A DNA stretch of 64,000 nt from Photobacterium kagoshimensis. Lineage in GTDB: Bacteria; Pseudomonadota; Gammaproteobacteria; Enterobacterales; Vibrionaceae. Under the pieces are notes generated by a model that worked only from the letters and a program-made list of their open reading frames with translations, made no database searches and was not told where the DNA came from. Both the position numbers and the translations under genes were made by a program. Positions 25,813 through 34,303 of this stretch are shown piece by piece; within the stretch, counting starts at the first letter, position 1, and the number at the start of each line of letters is the position of its first letter. Location: positions 1 to 64,000 of the forward strand of contig NZ_JAKJSO010000015.1 of the NCBI RefSeq assembly GCF_050337045.1. The letters run 5' to 3'.

Positions 25813-25823
25813 TGAGACGTTTC
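25813..25823. promoter_or_regulatory. TGAGACGTTTC site upstream of the VpsR-like regulator
   Basis: It differs by one base from the core of the palindrome at 21999-22014 and lies 90 bp upstream of the regulator start, which suggests autoregulation. Inferred from sequence sharing only. Confidence 0.5.
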
Positions 25824-25912
25824 TTATATCTGATACCCTGCAAACTTATCATTTCTCACCTATATTTTTAAGACATTATAAAAAATGCACATTGAAATAG
25901 AAGGTGACTTCG

Positions 25913-27265
25913 ATGGTGGCTCAATGTCAAAATAAATCTTTTAATGGTCGCTTAGTTGCAATTGGATGTAACTATGAACCTTGGATTGCGCTTTTAGAAC
26001 AATCAGGCTGGAAAACACACTGTTGTTACGACCTCCGAACGGCTGACTCAATCTTGGATGAGTACAGTCCATGTATTTGTATTGTTGATTTAAGCAATAA
26101 TGATTTTAGCTTGAATAGCATTGCTTTGAGGGCAAATAAAACCAAACACGTAAAATGGATTGCAGTTATTAAAAAAGAGCAGCTGCAAACAGATGCGATA
26201 TGCCAATTTATTAATAACTTCTGCGTCGATTATTTTTCAGTGCCGATTCCGAGTAACCATTTACTTGAAACAGTAGGGCACCAACTTGGGATGCTGGAGA
26301 TTGAAGCCAGTTCTTGGGTGGAAATTACCTCACAGCATGATATGGGCTTATTTGGTGAATCTAAGTCGATAAAACAACTTCGTGATATGGTGCGTAGGGT
26401 TGCTTCTACAGATGTAAATGTATTCTTAACGGGAGAAAACGGTACGGGCAAGGAATTGATTGCTAAGTCAATTCACAATTTATCTAAGCGTAAAAATGCG
26501 TCTTTCGTTACCGTAAACTGTGGATCTTTATCCAAAGATGATGAGAAAGTGGCATTTTTAAGAACTTCAACATCTGAGTTGCAAGATGATGGTGAACTTC
26601 GGGCTACTGGCACTATCTTGCTCGATAACGTTGAAGAGCTATCGAAAGAACTTCAAGACGAACTATTGAATTACCTACAAGCTCCGGCGAACGATACTCT
26701 AGAAGATGACTCACATTGCGATATACGTATTGTGGCTTCATCAAGCTCAGATCTTGAAAATGCGGTATTAAATGGTGAGTTTAGTAAGGAGCTGTTTTAC
26801 CGCCTTAATGTGTTCCATATAAAAGTGCCAACACTACGTGAACGTGGTTCGGATATTTTTATGCTGGCTGAAAAGTTCTTAGCCAAGTTTGCTACGGAAT
26901 ATAGCACCATGGCATCAACCTTTTCTGAAGACTCAAAACAGCTACTGCTACGCTACAGTTGGCCTGGCAATGTGCGTGAGCTGATAAACCAAGTTAAGCG
27001 AGCGGCATTGTTGGCAGAGGGTAATGAAGTAAGAGCTGAGCATTTTGATTTACCGAGCAAAGCGAACTTAAAGCAGAGCTTGCGTAACATTAAAGATGAA
27101 GCTGAAAAAGATGTTTTAGTGGCAGTGCTAGAAACACACCGTGGTCAAGTGGCATCGGCAGCAAAAGACCTAGGGGTGTCGCGTGCCACTATGTATCGCT
27201 TGTTGAACAAGCACAACATAGTGCCTGATGTGAGGCACTACAATAGCAGTTTTATGCGTGATTAA
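25913..27265 (+). CDS. VpsR-like response regulator (bEBP family without GAFTGA)
   Basis: 450 residues. A receiver-like N-terminal domain (about 10-130) has the VpsR hallmarks YEPWIALLEQSGW and CICIVDLSNNDFSLN. An AAA+ domain follows with Walker A GENGTGKE (174-181), arginine-finger region RLNVFHIKVPTLRERGSDI and SWPGNVREL, then a Fis-type HTH (VASAAKDLGVSRATMYRLL). The GAFTGA loop that contacts sigma-54 is gone: the stretch at about 203-230 is short and unrelated. Walker B reads LLDN (238-239) with Asn for the catalytic Glu. Like V. cholerae VpsR it probably works with sigma-70 and may sense c-di-GMP. The ATG at 25913 has an AGAAGGTGA site. Confidence 0.85.
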   Translation: MVAQCQNKSFNGRLVAIGCNYEPWIALLEQSGWKTHCCYDLRTADSILDEYSPCICIVDLSNNDFSLNSIALRANKTKHVKWIAVIKKEQLQTDAICQFINNFCVDYFSVPIPSNHLLETVGHQLGMLEIEASSWVEITSQHDMGLFGESKSIKQLRDMVRRVASTDVNVFLTGENGTGKELIAKSIHNLSKRKNASFVTVNCGSLSKDDEKVAFLRTSTSELQDDGELRATGTILLDNVEELSKELQDELLNYLQAPANDTLEDDSHCDIRIVASSSSDLENAVLNGEFSKELFYRLNVFHIKVPTLRERGSDIFMLAEKFLAKFATEYSTMASTFSEDSKQLLLRYSWPGNVRELINQVKRAALLAEGNEVRAEHFDLPSKANLKQSLRNIKDEAEKDVLVAVLETHRGQVASAAKDLGVSRATMYRLLNKHNIVPDVRHYNSSFMRD

Positions 27266-27291
27266 ATTTGCTGCTATTTAGATTAATATGT

Positions 27292-27321
27292 AAAAATCCA
27301 GCCTATTGGCTGGATTTTTTT
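27292..27321. terminator. bidirectional terminator
   Basis: AAAAATCCAGCC / GGCTGGATTTTTTT hairpin (loop TATT) between the regulator and the convergent protease gene, with T runs on both strands. Confidence 0.92.
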
Positions 27322-27332
27322 ACTTGCTACGC

Positions 27333-28472
27333 TTACTTGTTACGGCGAAGCCAGCCGAATAGACCTAAGGCGACTAGGCTGAACAGTGGTACTGAACCAC
27401 CACCGCTAGACTCTGAATCTGGCTTTTTAGGTTCTTTGGGTGGAGTATCTTTCACTACCTTGAACGGGTCATACTTATAGCTAGCCATAGGAAGCGAGTC
27501 TAAATTAAGACCTGTTTTAGTTTCGATCCATTGGCGGTAGTAGGAAACTTGCGTATATAAGCCATCCCCATCCGTTAGTCCATCATTTTTGGCACTACAT
27601 AATGGGCCATTACTGGTTGCACCAACCAAGCGTAAACCTTTATCTGCATCATTTACATTAGCCGGGTTTTGCCAGATCAAGGGACCGCCTGAATCACCAC
27701 GGCATACGTCTTTTTTCACCGATGCACGGTTTGAGTCAGCACAGACAAAGTAATCACCTTTATATGGAGAACTATCACATTGGCTATCAGGAATACCTGC
27801 AAGTTTAACAACTTGAAGTGTATCTGATGTTTTGTTTTGCGTACCTAGGTGTCCCCAACCAGAAGCAATAAGTGTTGCTTGAGAATCCTGACCTTTGACG
27901 TAAGTATTGCCAAATTGTTGGTCAGCTTGTGTTTGCTCTGCTGTTGCAAGGTTAGGTTGATTAAAGCTGGCAATTTTAATGGCTTTACCACCAAGATCGT
28001 ATAGCGACGCCTTCACACGGATCAGTGCAATATCGTTATCAAATCGTGTTGCTTGAATTTGAGGGTCGTAATCTTTATGGGTAATGACTTCCTCAATTTT
28101 TGTAGCTTTACTCGCATCTAGGTAGCCACCATAAATATGAGGGTTAGTGGTGCCTGCGAAAATGTAGTCACCTTTTTGCAGCATGACTTTACGACTGCCA
28201 AGCTCAATTTTGAACGTACAGTGCGCAGCGGTAACGATCCAGTGTTCAGAAATGATCGAGCCGCCACACATAGTGCCGCTTGACTGGCCGAACACTAACA
28301 CTTGCCACGGTAGTAAATCTTGAACGGCAGTTTCACCATTCATGACTCGTGGTAGCACTGATGGCTGAAACGATTGATCCAACGATGGGGCGGTAACTGT
28401 GGCCTGTGATGCAAAGGTAGCTGTAGCACCCAGCAAGCATAACGTTGCGATAATGGTTTTTGTCTTTTTCAT
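27333..28472 (-). CDS. secreted trypsin-like serine protease with GlyGly-CTERM anchor
   Basis: 379 residues: signal peptide (ending ATATFA), short propeptide, activation site R42-VMNGE and an S1 peptidase domain. The triad is visible: H84 in VTAAHC, Asp in DNDIALIRV, Ser in CRGDSGGPL; the Asp six residues before Ser (KDVCRGDS) gives trypsin specificity for Arg/Lys. The C-terminus has a Pro-rich linker, then SESSGGGSVPLFSLVALGLF and RRNK, a GlyGly-CTERM signal processed by rhombosortase in bacteria with type II secretion. It resembles the VesA/VesB/VesC proteases of V. cholerae and is expected on the cell surface. Confidence 0.92.
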   Translation of the reverse strand: MKKTKTIIATLCLLGATATFASQATVTAPSLDQSFQPSVLPRVMNGETAVQDLLPWQVLVFGQSSGTMCGGSIISEHWIVTAAHCTFKIELGSRKVMLQKGDYIFAGTTNPHIYGGYLDASKATKIEEVITHKDYDPQIQATRFDNDIALIRVKASLYDLGGKAIKIASFNQPNLATAEQTQADQQFGNTYVKGQDSQATLIASGWGHLGTQNKTSDTLQVVKLAGIPDSQCDSSPYKGDYFVCADSNRASVKKDVCRGDSGGPLIWQNPANVNDADKGLRLVGATSNGPLCSAKNDGLTDGDGLYTQVSYYRQWIETKTGLNLDSLPMASYKYDPFKVVKDTPPKEPKKPDSESSGGGSVPLFSLVALGLFGWLRRNK

Positions 28473-28717
28473 TTGTCACCTTAATGTACGGTGTTTTTAT
28501 ACTATAGGTGCAATATACAGCATTTTAGTGCTATTGGTATGGGGCGTTAATTAAATGTGATGATCATCACCAATAGTAATGATTATTAATTAGAATATAA
28601 GTCGCTTGTGGCTGTTACCTGATCGAAAACAAATTAGCGATGACTAGTTATCGAATCTGGTTCTGTTGCTCGTTAATATAGAAGGGTATTTCTTATTATG
28701 AAGTTAGGTTTGAAGTT

Positions 28718-29542
28718 ATGGCATTTAGAAATGTAATTGGGTTTGGTGTAGCAGGTAATTTTGCTGGGCATTTAGAGCAGGCAGGCGAAGCGAAAGATTT
28801 TTTAGCCGTAGAGGTGAAAGAAGCGATTCAGCCTAAAGCCATTTTTCCATTTTATGTTCCATCAAAGCAAGCAGGCTTTCTGTCTACTTACCCTTTATCG
28901 TCAAATACTATTGTGCCACCTAATGATGCCGATAATTTACAAATTGAGCCTGAAGTTGCACTTTTGTGTGATATCGAATATCAGGGTACGCAAGTGATTG
29001 GTTTGAAACCGATAAAGTTTGCGGCATATAACGACTGTTCGATTCGTAAGCCTAACGCTAAGAAGATCAGTGAAAAGAAAAACTGGGGTGCTGACACCAA
29101 AGGTATTGCTGCTGAGTTGTTTGATCTTGACCATTTAGCAGAAGGCGGTGTGCTAGATGATTATCGCATTGCGAGCTTCCATAAGCGTGGTGATAAAACT
29201 GAGCGTTATGGCGAGGATAGCCCTGTAATTGGTTACAGTTACTTTCATCAGCAACTTCTTGATTGGATTATTGATCGTATGAACAACCAGCAAGATGTTG
29301 GCCCAACAGAAAATATAGCGCAATTGCTATCGCACGCGGATTACCCATCTCAAGCGTTAATTAGTATAGGTGCAACGCGTTATACAGAGTATGGAGAAAC
29401 ACACTTTTTGCAGTCGGGCGACACCAGTATAGTCGTGGTTTATGATGGTAAACAGTATCAGGAAGATGAAATTGCCCAAATGGCGAAAGCGAACAAATTT
29501 GCTAAAAGTGGCTTGTCGGCGCTTGTTCAGCATGTAGCTTAA
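28718..29542 (+). CDS. DUF5718 family protein
   Basis: 274 residues, soluble, beginning MAFRNVIGFGVAGNFAGHLE. Conserved-looking stretches include PFYVPSKQ, LQIEPEVALLCDIEY, AAYNDCSIRKPNAKKISEKK and ISIGATRYTEYGE. The pattern of acidic residues in IEPEVAL and the overall order recall fumarylacetoacetate-hydrolase-like folds, but no activity is established. Common in vibrios as far as I recall. It is a single gene followed by a terminator. Confidence 0.75.
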   Translation: MAFRNVIGFGVAGNFAGHLEQAGEAKDFLAVEVKEAIQPKAIFPFYVPSKQAGFLSTYPLSSNTIVPPNDADNLQIEPEVALLCDIEYQGTQVIGLKPIKFAAYNDCSIRKPNAKKISEKKNWGADTKGIAAELFDLDHLAEGGVLDDYRIASFHKRGDKTERYGEDSPVIGYSYFHQQLLDWIIDRMNNQQDVGPTENIAQLLSHADYPSQALISIGATRYTEYGETHFLQSGDTSIVVVYDGKQYQEDEIAQMAKANKFAKSGLSALVQHVA

Positions 29543-29573
29543 ACGTCACTTTTTGCAGTTTAGCTCTGCTTAC

Positions 29574-29600
29574 TAAAGGTATAGGTGTCATACCTTTTTT
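29574..29600 (+). terminator. terminator downstream of DUF5718 gene
   Basis: AAAGGTAT / ATACCTTTTTT stem with loop AGGTGTC, about 32 bp after the stop. Confidence 0.88.
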
Positions 29601-29659
29601 AGGCAGAGCGAGTCTGATTATAATCAGCAAGAACGATCAGTTACTTAGGTAGGTTGGTA

Positions 29660-30697
29660 TTAATAGCGGTAAAAGATTTTAAATGCGCCATAAGGACTAA
29701 TCTCTTGGCTGTCTTCCTCAAAGCTTTTTGTATCAGCTGCCATACTCAAACTGATCCCCCAATTTGAACGATAGAATACAACGCCAGCGATGAGGCTAGC
29801 TTGCCAATGTTGCAAGGTAACATCATCCACTTCGATGGGTTTGTCGCCCTCAAGGGTTATATCGTTGAATCGGTATCGACCTTCAAGACCAGTATACAAA
29901 AAATAACCTGAATGACTGGAAGAGAGTAAGCCAACATCCGTGATTTGATTAGGTGTAAAGCCAATAGAGCCAAAGGTTTCTGATAGTTGGTTTCCCCAAC
30001 GTATCACACTCCCAAAGGCTGCTTCACTCCGATAGTTACCTGCATCTAACCTGCCCACCGCGCTCCATTCCCATTGCTTGTCATTGAAGGAAGAGAAACG
30101 ATTGACGAGTCGATGTCCTTCATAATTAGCATTAGCAACGAGCTCATTTTCAATTTGATAAGCCCAGCCCTTCGGTTCTTTCGATGGGGTAATGCTATGA
30201 ACGAACTTTTGCGCACTTTCTGCTAGCGCGTTTGGGCCAACAGTTCCTAGTCGTAAGGTGAACTTGTCAGCTTGATTGGCTGTGTATTGGAATATGCCCG
30301 TATCTAGGAAGAGTAAGCCAGCATATGGGCGCTCATTAGGTTGTGGTTTTTCTATCGTGATGTCACTCGGGGTCCACATTTGCTGGCCAAGTTTAATACG
30401 CCAACCTTGCCAAGCGCGGTTGTTTAACGGTAACCAGTTAGCTAGGGTAGCAATAGGAAAAGGTGCATTGTTAGCCAATTCTGATGTGACGGCTGAACTA
30501 TAGTTGAGGAAAATGCCATTGGTATAGTTTTGATCATTTTGAACTATGCCGTCATTTTCCATTGAAAATGAAATACTACTAAAAGTATGTGGCGTTGTTG
30601 TATTGGCGGCGTGTACGTTTACCACTAATGCACTGGTGAAGAGTGTAGTCATAGCGATAATGGGAAAGCCAATTGTGGCTTTCTTGTATATTCTCAT
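29660..30697 (-). CDS. lpxR: lipid A 3'-O-deacylase, LpxR family
   Basis: 345 residues. A signal peptide (ending VNVHA) is followed by a 12-strand outer-membrane barrel ending in an aromatic residue (KIFYRY). The LpxR signature is present: SMENDGIVQNDQNYTNGIFL with Glu-Asn-Asp near the mature N-terminus, PNERPYAGLLF, and GTVGPNALAESAQKFVH with the His of the active site. The family removes the 3'-acyloxyacyl group of lipid A at the cell surface, lowering endotoxin signalling. The start MRIYKK is chosen for its AAGG site; an 11-codon extension is less likely. Confidence 0.88.
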   Translation of the reverse strand: MRIYKKATIGFPIIAMTTLFTSALVVNVHAANTTTPHTFSSISFSMENDGIVQNDQNYTNGIFLNYSSAVTSELANNAPFPIATLANWLPLNNRAWQGWRIKLGQQMWTPSDITIEKPQPNERPYAGLLFLDTGIFQYTANQADKFTLRLGTVGPNALAESAQKFVHSITPSKEPKGWAYQIENELVANANYEGHRLVNRFSSFNDKQWEWSAVGRLDAGNYRSEAAFGSVIRWGNQLSETFGSIGFTPNQITDVGLLSSSHSGYFLYTGLEGRYRFNDITLEGDKPIEVDDVTLQHWQASLIAGVVFYRSNWGISLSMAADTKSFEEDSQEISPYGAFKIFYRY

Positions 30698-30882
30698 CGA
30701 CTGCCTTATTGATAAATCACATACATGCATAAAACAAAACTTATACGATATGCTATTTTAAAACACTGACGAACCAGTCAAATTTACGATTTAGACTTAA
30801 ATTAATCAGCATAAATGATGAGATCATTGATGGACTGGTATTACATCAAACCGGATAGTGTGAAGAGATAAAAGGAACCATT

Positions 30883-31734
30883 GTGGATATACCATCATCA
30901 GTTATTTCGGCTCAATGGCTTAACCAGCATATTGATCACCCATCAATAACCGTCTTGGATGCCAGCTGGTTTATGCCAGGATCAGGACGCTTCCCTCAAC
31001 AAGAGTGGGCTGCTAAACGTATACCTGACTCACTTTTTTTTGACTTTGATAACAAGATAAAATCACATGAGTCACCGTTACCACACATGTTACCTACAGC
31101 TGAAGGCTTCGCATATGAAGTATCTAAGCTTGGCATTAGTAACGATAGCACCATAATTATTTACGATACGATAGGGTTATTTTCATCACCAAGAGCGTGG
31201 TGGATGTTCAAAGCCATGGGACATCACAATGTTGCAGTACTTGATGGTGGCTTACCTGCATGGCTAGCGGCTGGTGGTGAGATAGAAACACATACACCTC
31301 ACGGTAATATAGCCCCTTCTTCTTATATAGCGAGTCGCCAGCCTAACTGGATAGCAAGTGCTCAAGACGTTAGTAAGCAACTGACTAATGAGGCGGTAAC
31401 GATTGTTGATGCGAGACCTGCTGAACGATTTGCAGGTAAGCAAATTGAACCTCGAGCAGGAGTTCGTAGCGGACACATGCCTAATGCTAAGAATTTGCCT
31501 TTTGCTAAAGTGGTTTTTGATGGCAAGTTAGCGGATAAGTCTAGGTTAAATAAATACTTTGATGAGTTAGCACCAACTGAGCAGCAATATATATTTAGTT
31601 GTGGTTCGGGGATCACGGCGTGCATTCTTGCGCTGGCTGCAGAGCAGACGGGACGGAAGCACATCGCGGTTTATGATGGCTCATGGACTGAGTGGGGGAG
31701 TAACGAACAATATCCAGTTGTTAAAGAAGAGTAA
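30883..31734 (+). CDS. sseA: 3-mercaptopyruvate sulfurtransferase (tandem rhodanese)
   Basis: 283 residues with two rhodanese domains. The C-terminal one has the active-site loop CGSGITAC, matching the CGSGVTA of mercaptopyruvate sulfurtransferases rather than the CRKGVT of thiosulfate enzymes. Other family motifs: VLDASWFMPG, RIPDSLFFDFD, VLDGGLPAWLAAGG, VDARPAERFAG, EPRAGVRSGHMPNAKN. It acts in the cytosol on sulfur transfer and cyanide detoxification. The start is GTG with AAAGGAA 5 bases upstream. Confidence 0.92.
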   Translation: MDIPSSVISAQWLNQHIDHPSITVLDASWFMPGSGRFPQQEWAAKRIPDSLFFDFDNKIKSHESPLPHMLPTAEGFAYEVSKLGISNDSTIIIYDTIGLFSSPRAWWMFKAMGHHNVAVLDGGLPAWLAAGGEIETHTPHGNIAPSSYIASRQPNWIASAQDVSKQLTNEAVTIVDARPAERFAGKQIEPRAGVRSGHMPNAKNLPFAKVVFDGKLADKSRLNKYFDELAPTEQQYIFSCGSGITACILALAAEQTGRKHIAVYDGSWTEWGSNEQYPVVKEE

Positions 31735-31763
31735 AGCTCATTCCTTTTCAATCAGAGAGAATA

Positions 31764-31876
31764 AAACAGGCTTGATCTAGGTTTATGATTAATGTGGTAT
31801 CACATCAAAATCAACGCGATGAAGCCTGTTTAACCTAAAGTATTAAGCCCGTATCGGCTTGGTATACATTAGGTTA
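31764..31876. repeat. two consecutive inverted repeats between convergent genes
   Basis: First: AAACAGGCTT (31764-31773) with AAGCCTGTTT (31822-31831), 48 bp apart. Second: TAACCTAA (31832-31839) with TTAGGTTA (31869-31876), enclosing AAGCC-N6-GGCTT. The right arm includes the stop codon of the phosphate-binding protein gene. They may act as a bidirectional terminator or be the remains of a small mobile palindromic element. Confidence 0.5.
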
Positions 31877-32701
31877 TTCTATTTTCGAGGCAAGATAGCC
31901 TTGCTCATCAATAATAGACTGTCCTTGAGGAGACACGATGTAATCGACAAAACTTTTCGCTGCTTTATCTGTTGTTAACGCTGTGTCTTTATATAGCATT
32001 AAGAAAGGTCGCGAAATTTGATATTCACCCGACTCGAGGTTCTCAAGGGTGGGTGATACACCTTCAAAATCAAGTGCTTTTATTGAATCATCGATTGAGC
32101 CCAAAGAGACATAACCAATAGCATGCTGATTACCCGAAACTAAGCTCTTAACCATACCATTTGTATTTACAACAATCGCTTGTGGATTGATGTCGGAAAC
32201 ACGAACTCCTTTGATATCTTTGGTTAATTCCATGAAATCTTCAAAAGAAAAGCGAGAACCCGATGCGTTTTCACGGCTAACAACTGCAATCTTACGATCT
32301 GGCCCATTCACTTGGTTCCAGTTAGTAATTTCACCATGGTAAATTTGAGATATTTGTTCTTTTGTTAGGTTTTTAATCGAATTGTTTTTGTTCACGACTA
32401 AAGCAATGCCATCATGCGCAAAAGTGACACTATTAAGCTTGGTTTGAATTTCATCTTCGGTTAAGTAACGAGAACTCATACCGAGTCGTGCTACTCCTTT
32501 TTGAACCGCAGTAATACCCGCAGACGACCCTATCCCTTGAACGGCAATCTGATTGTCATTTTTATCTGCTGAGTAGGTTTCAGCTAACACTTCAACAATA
32601 TGACTTGCTGAAGTAGAACCTGACACAGTCAGGGTTTCTGCTTGTGCGTTGAATGTCAAGCCAATGCATAGTGCTAGCAGAGTAGTAGCCCGTGGGAACA
32701 T
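31874..32701 (-). CDS. PstS-like phosphate ABC transporter substrate-binding protein
   Basis: 275 residues: a Sec signal (ALCIGLTFNAQA), then a periplasmic binding fold of PBP-like type. Phosphate-loop features are visible: VSGSTSASHIVEVLAE at the N-terminus, GIGSSAGITAVQKGVARLGMSSR, VNKNNSIKNLTKEQISQIY, and SRENASGSRFSFEDF with the Ser/Arg that bind the phosphate anion. No pstCAB follow, so it is an orphan binding protein. The start at 32701 (MFPRATTL) has a GGAG site; longer in-frame starts give a poor signal. Confidence 0.88.
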   Translation of the reverse strand: MFPRATTLLALCIGLTFNAQAETLTVSGSTSASHIVEVLAETYSADKNDNQIAVQGIGSSAGITAVQKGVARLGMSSRYLTEDEIQTKLNSVTFAHDGIALVVNKNNSIKNLTKEQISQIYHGEITNWNQVNGPDRKIAVVSRENASGSRFSFEDFMELTKDIKGVRVSDINPQAIVVNTNGMVKSLVSGNQHAIGYVSLGSIDDSIKALDFEGVSPTLENLESGEYQISRPFLMLYKDTALTTDKAAKSFVDYIVSPQGQSIIDEQGYLASKIE

Positions 32702-33195
32702 AGACTTTCTCCATATTGAAATAATTTGCGACATCTTATTACGGAGATATGACATTTATGTGAAAACCAACATGAGTATGTGCAAGTGCGATAAAAGAGT
32801 ATCCATATAGATCGGCAGTGGATGCATTAAGTACGTATGGCTAGCACTTTTTGTGCTTTATGGGAACTAAGTGGAGAGGGAAGGTAAGAGTAGATATTTA
32901 TAAATATCAGACTTTGCTTCAAATAATGCAGATTACAATTGACAAATTTATCGATGCAAGAAGAAATCCGCTGCGAACATTGATACACACCGCATTTTGC
33001 TATGCCCACTGTTGCACTTGGTGTCTAAATGGAGATATATATGATGATAGATGCATTTGATCGAGCTGAAATTATACCCTGAAGGGTGCTTGCGCTGACT
33101 TGGTATTGGTAGTGGGGATAAAACGCTTGGTTCGGAGAAATGTATGGAATGCCATGATTTGGTGAGTAAAGTTAAGGAATAGGGTAGGGCAGACT
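32702..33195. other. intergenic region
   Basis: About 490 bp upstream of the phosphate-binding gene and of the small gene at 33196. A short hairpin (AGCAC-TTTTT-GTGCT near 32844) is the only visible structure; no supported gene. Confidence 0.5.
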
Positions 33196-33363
33196 ATGGA
33201 AACAGTCGAATTTGTCGAATTACTATCAAAAATTGAATCCTTGAATGATGAGCAACTAAAGGTGTTATATCTACAATCTAAGTACGCGTATAATCAGCAT
33301 AAAATATTGGATGTGAATCAAATTGTTAGCCAAGAAGAGCTAGAATTATTGTTGCAGCATTAA
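33196..33363 (+). CDS. small acidic hypothetical protein (55 aa)
   Basis: An open frame of 55 codons, METVEFVELLSKIESLNDEQ..., highly helical and acidic, with a second helix ending in QEELELLLQH. A GGTAGGG stretch lies just upstream as possible ribosome site. It has the heptad-like leucine spacing of a small regulatory or adaptor protein. The family is not recognised. It converges with the diguanylate cyclase gene. Confidence 0.55.
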   Translation: METVEFVELLSKIESLNDEQLKVLYLQSKYAYNQHKILDVNQIVSQEELELLLQH

Positions 33364-33415
33364 AGCATCAGTAAACGTGAGCGCTGGAAATTGTATGTAT
33401 TTCTCATCGCGCTTT

Positions 33416-34303
33416 TTAGTGCGAGCCCAGTACAGTGTGTTTATTCTTTTCTGCTTTCTTTTTGTACATTTCTTTATCGGCATGAGCCAAGATGCTATCT
33501 GGATCAGATAGATTGCCAGCATGATAAGGCACAATACCGATACTCAGATCAATATCGAAGTTTTGTCGCATCATTTTTGTCGATTGGTATAAAAGCTCAA
33601 CCCATTGATGGGTTGCTTCATTATTATCTGTCGGTAAGAGTACGACAAACTCATCCCCGCCAATGCGGTAAATATTGCTGCCTTCTGGACTGGTTGTGCG
33701 GAGCATAACTGCAATCTCAATCAGTAATTCATCCCCACGTTTGTGGCCAAATCGGTCGTTCACCTTTTTGAAGTTATCAATATCAATATAAGCTAATACG
33801 CCACGCTGAAGTTGAATAGCAATAGTGTCGAAACGACGGAATAGCGCTCGTCGATTTTCTAACTGAGTGAGACTGTCTTGAAATGCGTGTTTACTGAGTT
33901 CTTCTTCTAAATGGTGAGCTTTCTCGATTTGTGCATTTAAACTCGCGATCAGTTTTTGGCGTTGTTGGAGCATTTTAATAAAGCAAAGGCACATAAGGAA
34001 AACACCGATGTGCATAAAAACGTCGTCTGAATTATCAATTAACCAGTGATCGTTAAGTTCTGGCACTTCATCAAGCAAGTCTGCAATCACACCAATCGAA
34101 TAAGTACCGAAAGCCAGCATTAGCCAGCCTTTCATCTCACGCCCAAAATCCTCTTTTAATAGCATAATGATAAGCACTAGCGTCATTATTGACGTCATGA
34201 CTTCAAGCATGCCGCTTGATGGGACGAAAGCTGAAAACAGAACGCCGATACAAATGACGACAGTTAATCGTGCTGGGAGTTGAGATACTTTGTTCATATG
34301 CAT
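33416..34303 (-). CDS. membrane-bound diguanylate cyclase (GGDEF)
   Basis: 295 residues: about five membrane helices in the first 115 residues, a short coiled coil (MLQQRQKLIASLNAQIEKAHH), then a GGDEF domain with FQDSLTQLENRRALFRRFD, VLAYIDIDNFKKVNDRFGH and the intact active site RIGGDEFVVLLP. It should make c-di-GMP at the inner membrane. The RxxD inhibitory site normally five residues before GGDEF is absent (SPEGSN there), so product feedback is likely missing. Nearby Pel genes and the VpsR-like regulator offer possible c-di-GMP targets. Two start codons (34303 and 34297) are equally possible. Confidence 0.93.
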   Translation of the reverse strand: MHMNKVSQLPARLTVVICIGVLFSAFVPSSGMLEVMTSIMTLVLIIMLLKEDFGREMKGWLMLAFGTYSIGVIADLLDEVPELNDHWLIDNSDDVFMHIGVFLMCLCFIKMLQQRQKLIASLNAQIEKAHHLEEELSKHAFQDSLTQLENRRALFRRFDTIAIQLQRGVLAYIDIDNFKKVNDRFGHKRGDELLIEIAVMLRTTSPEGSNIYRIGGDEFVVLLPTDNNEATHQWVELLYQSTKMMRQNFDIDLSIGIVPYHAGNLSDPDSILAHADKEMYKKKAEKNKHTVLGSH

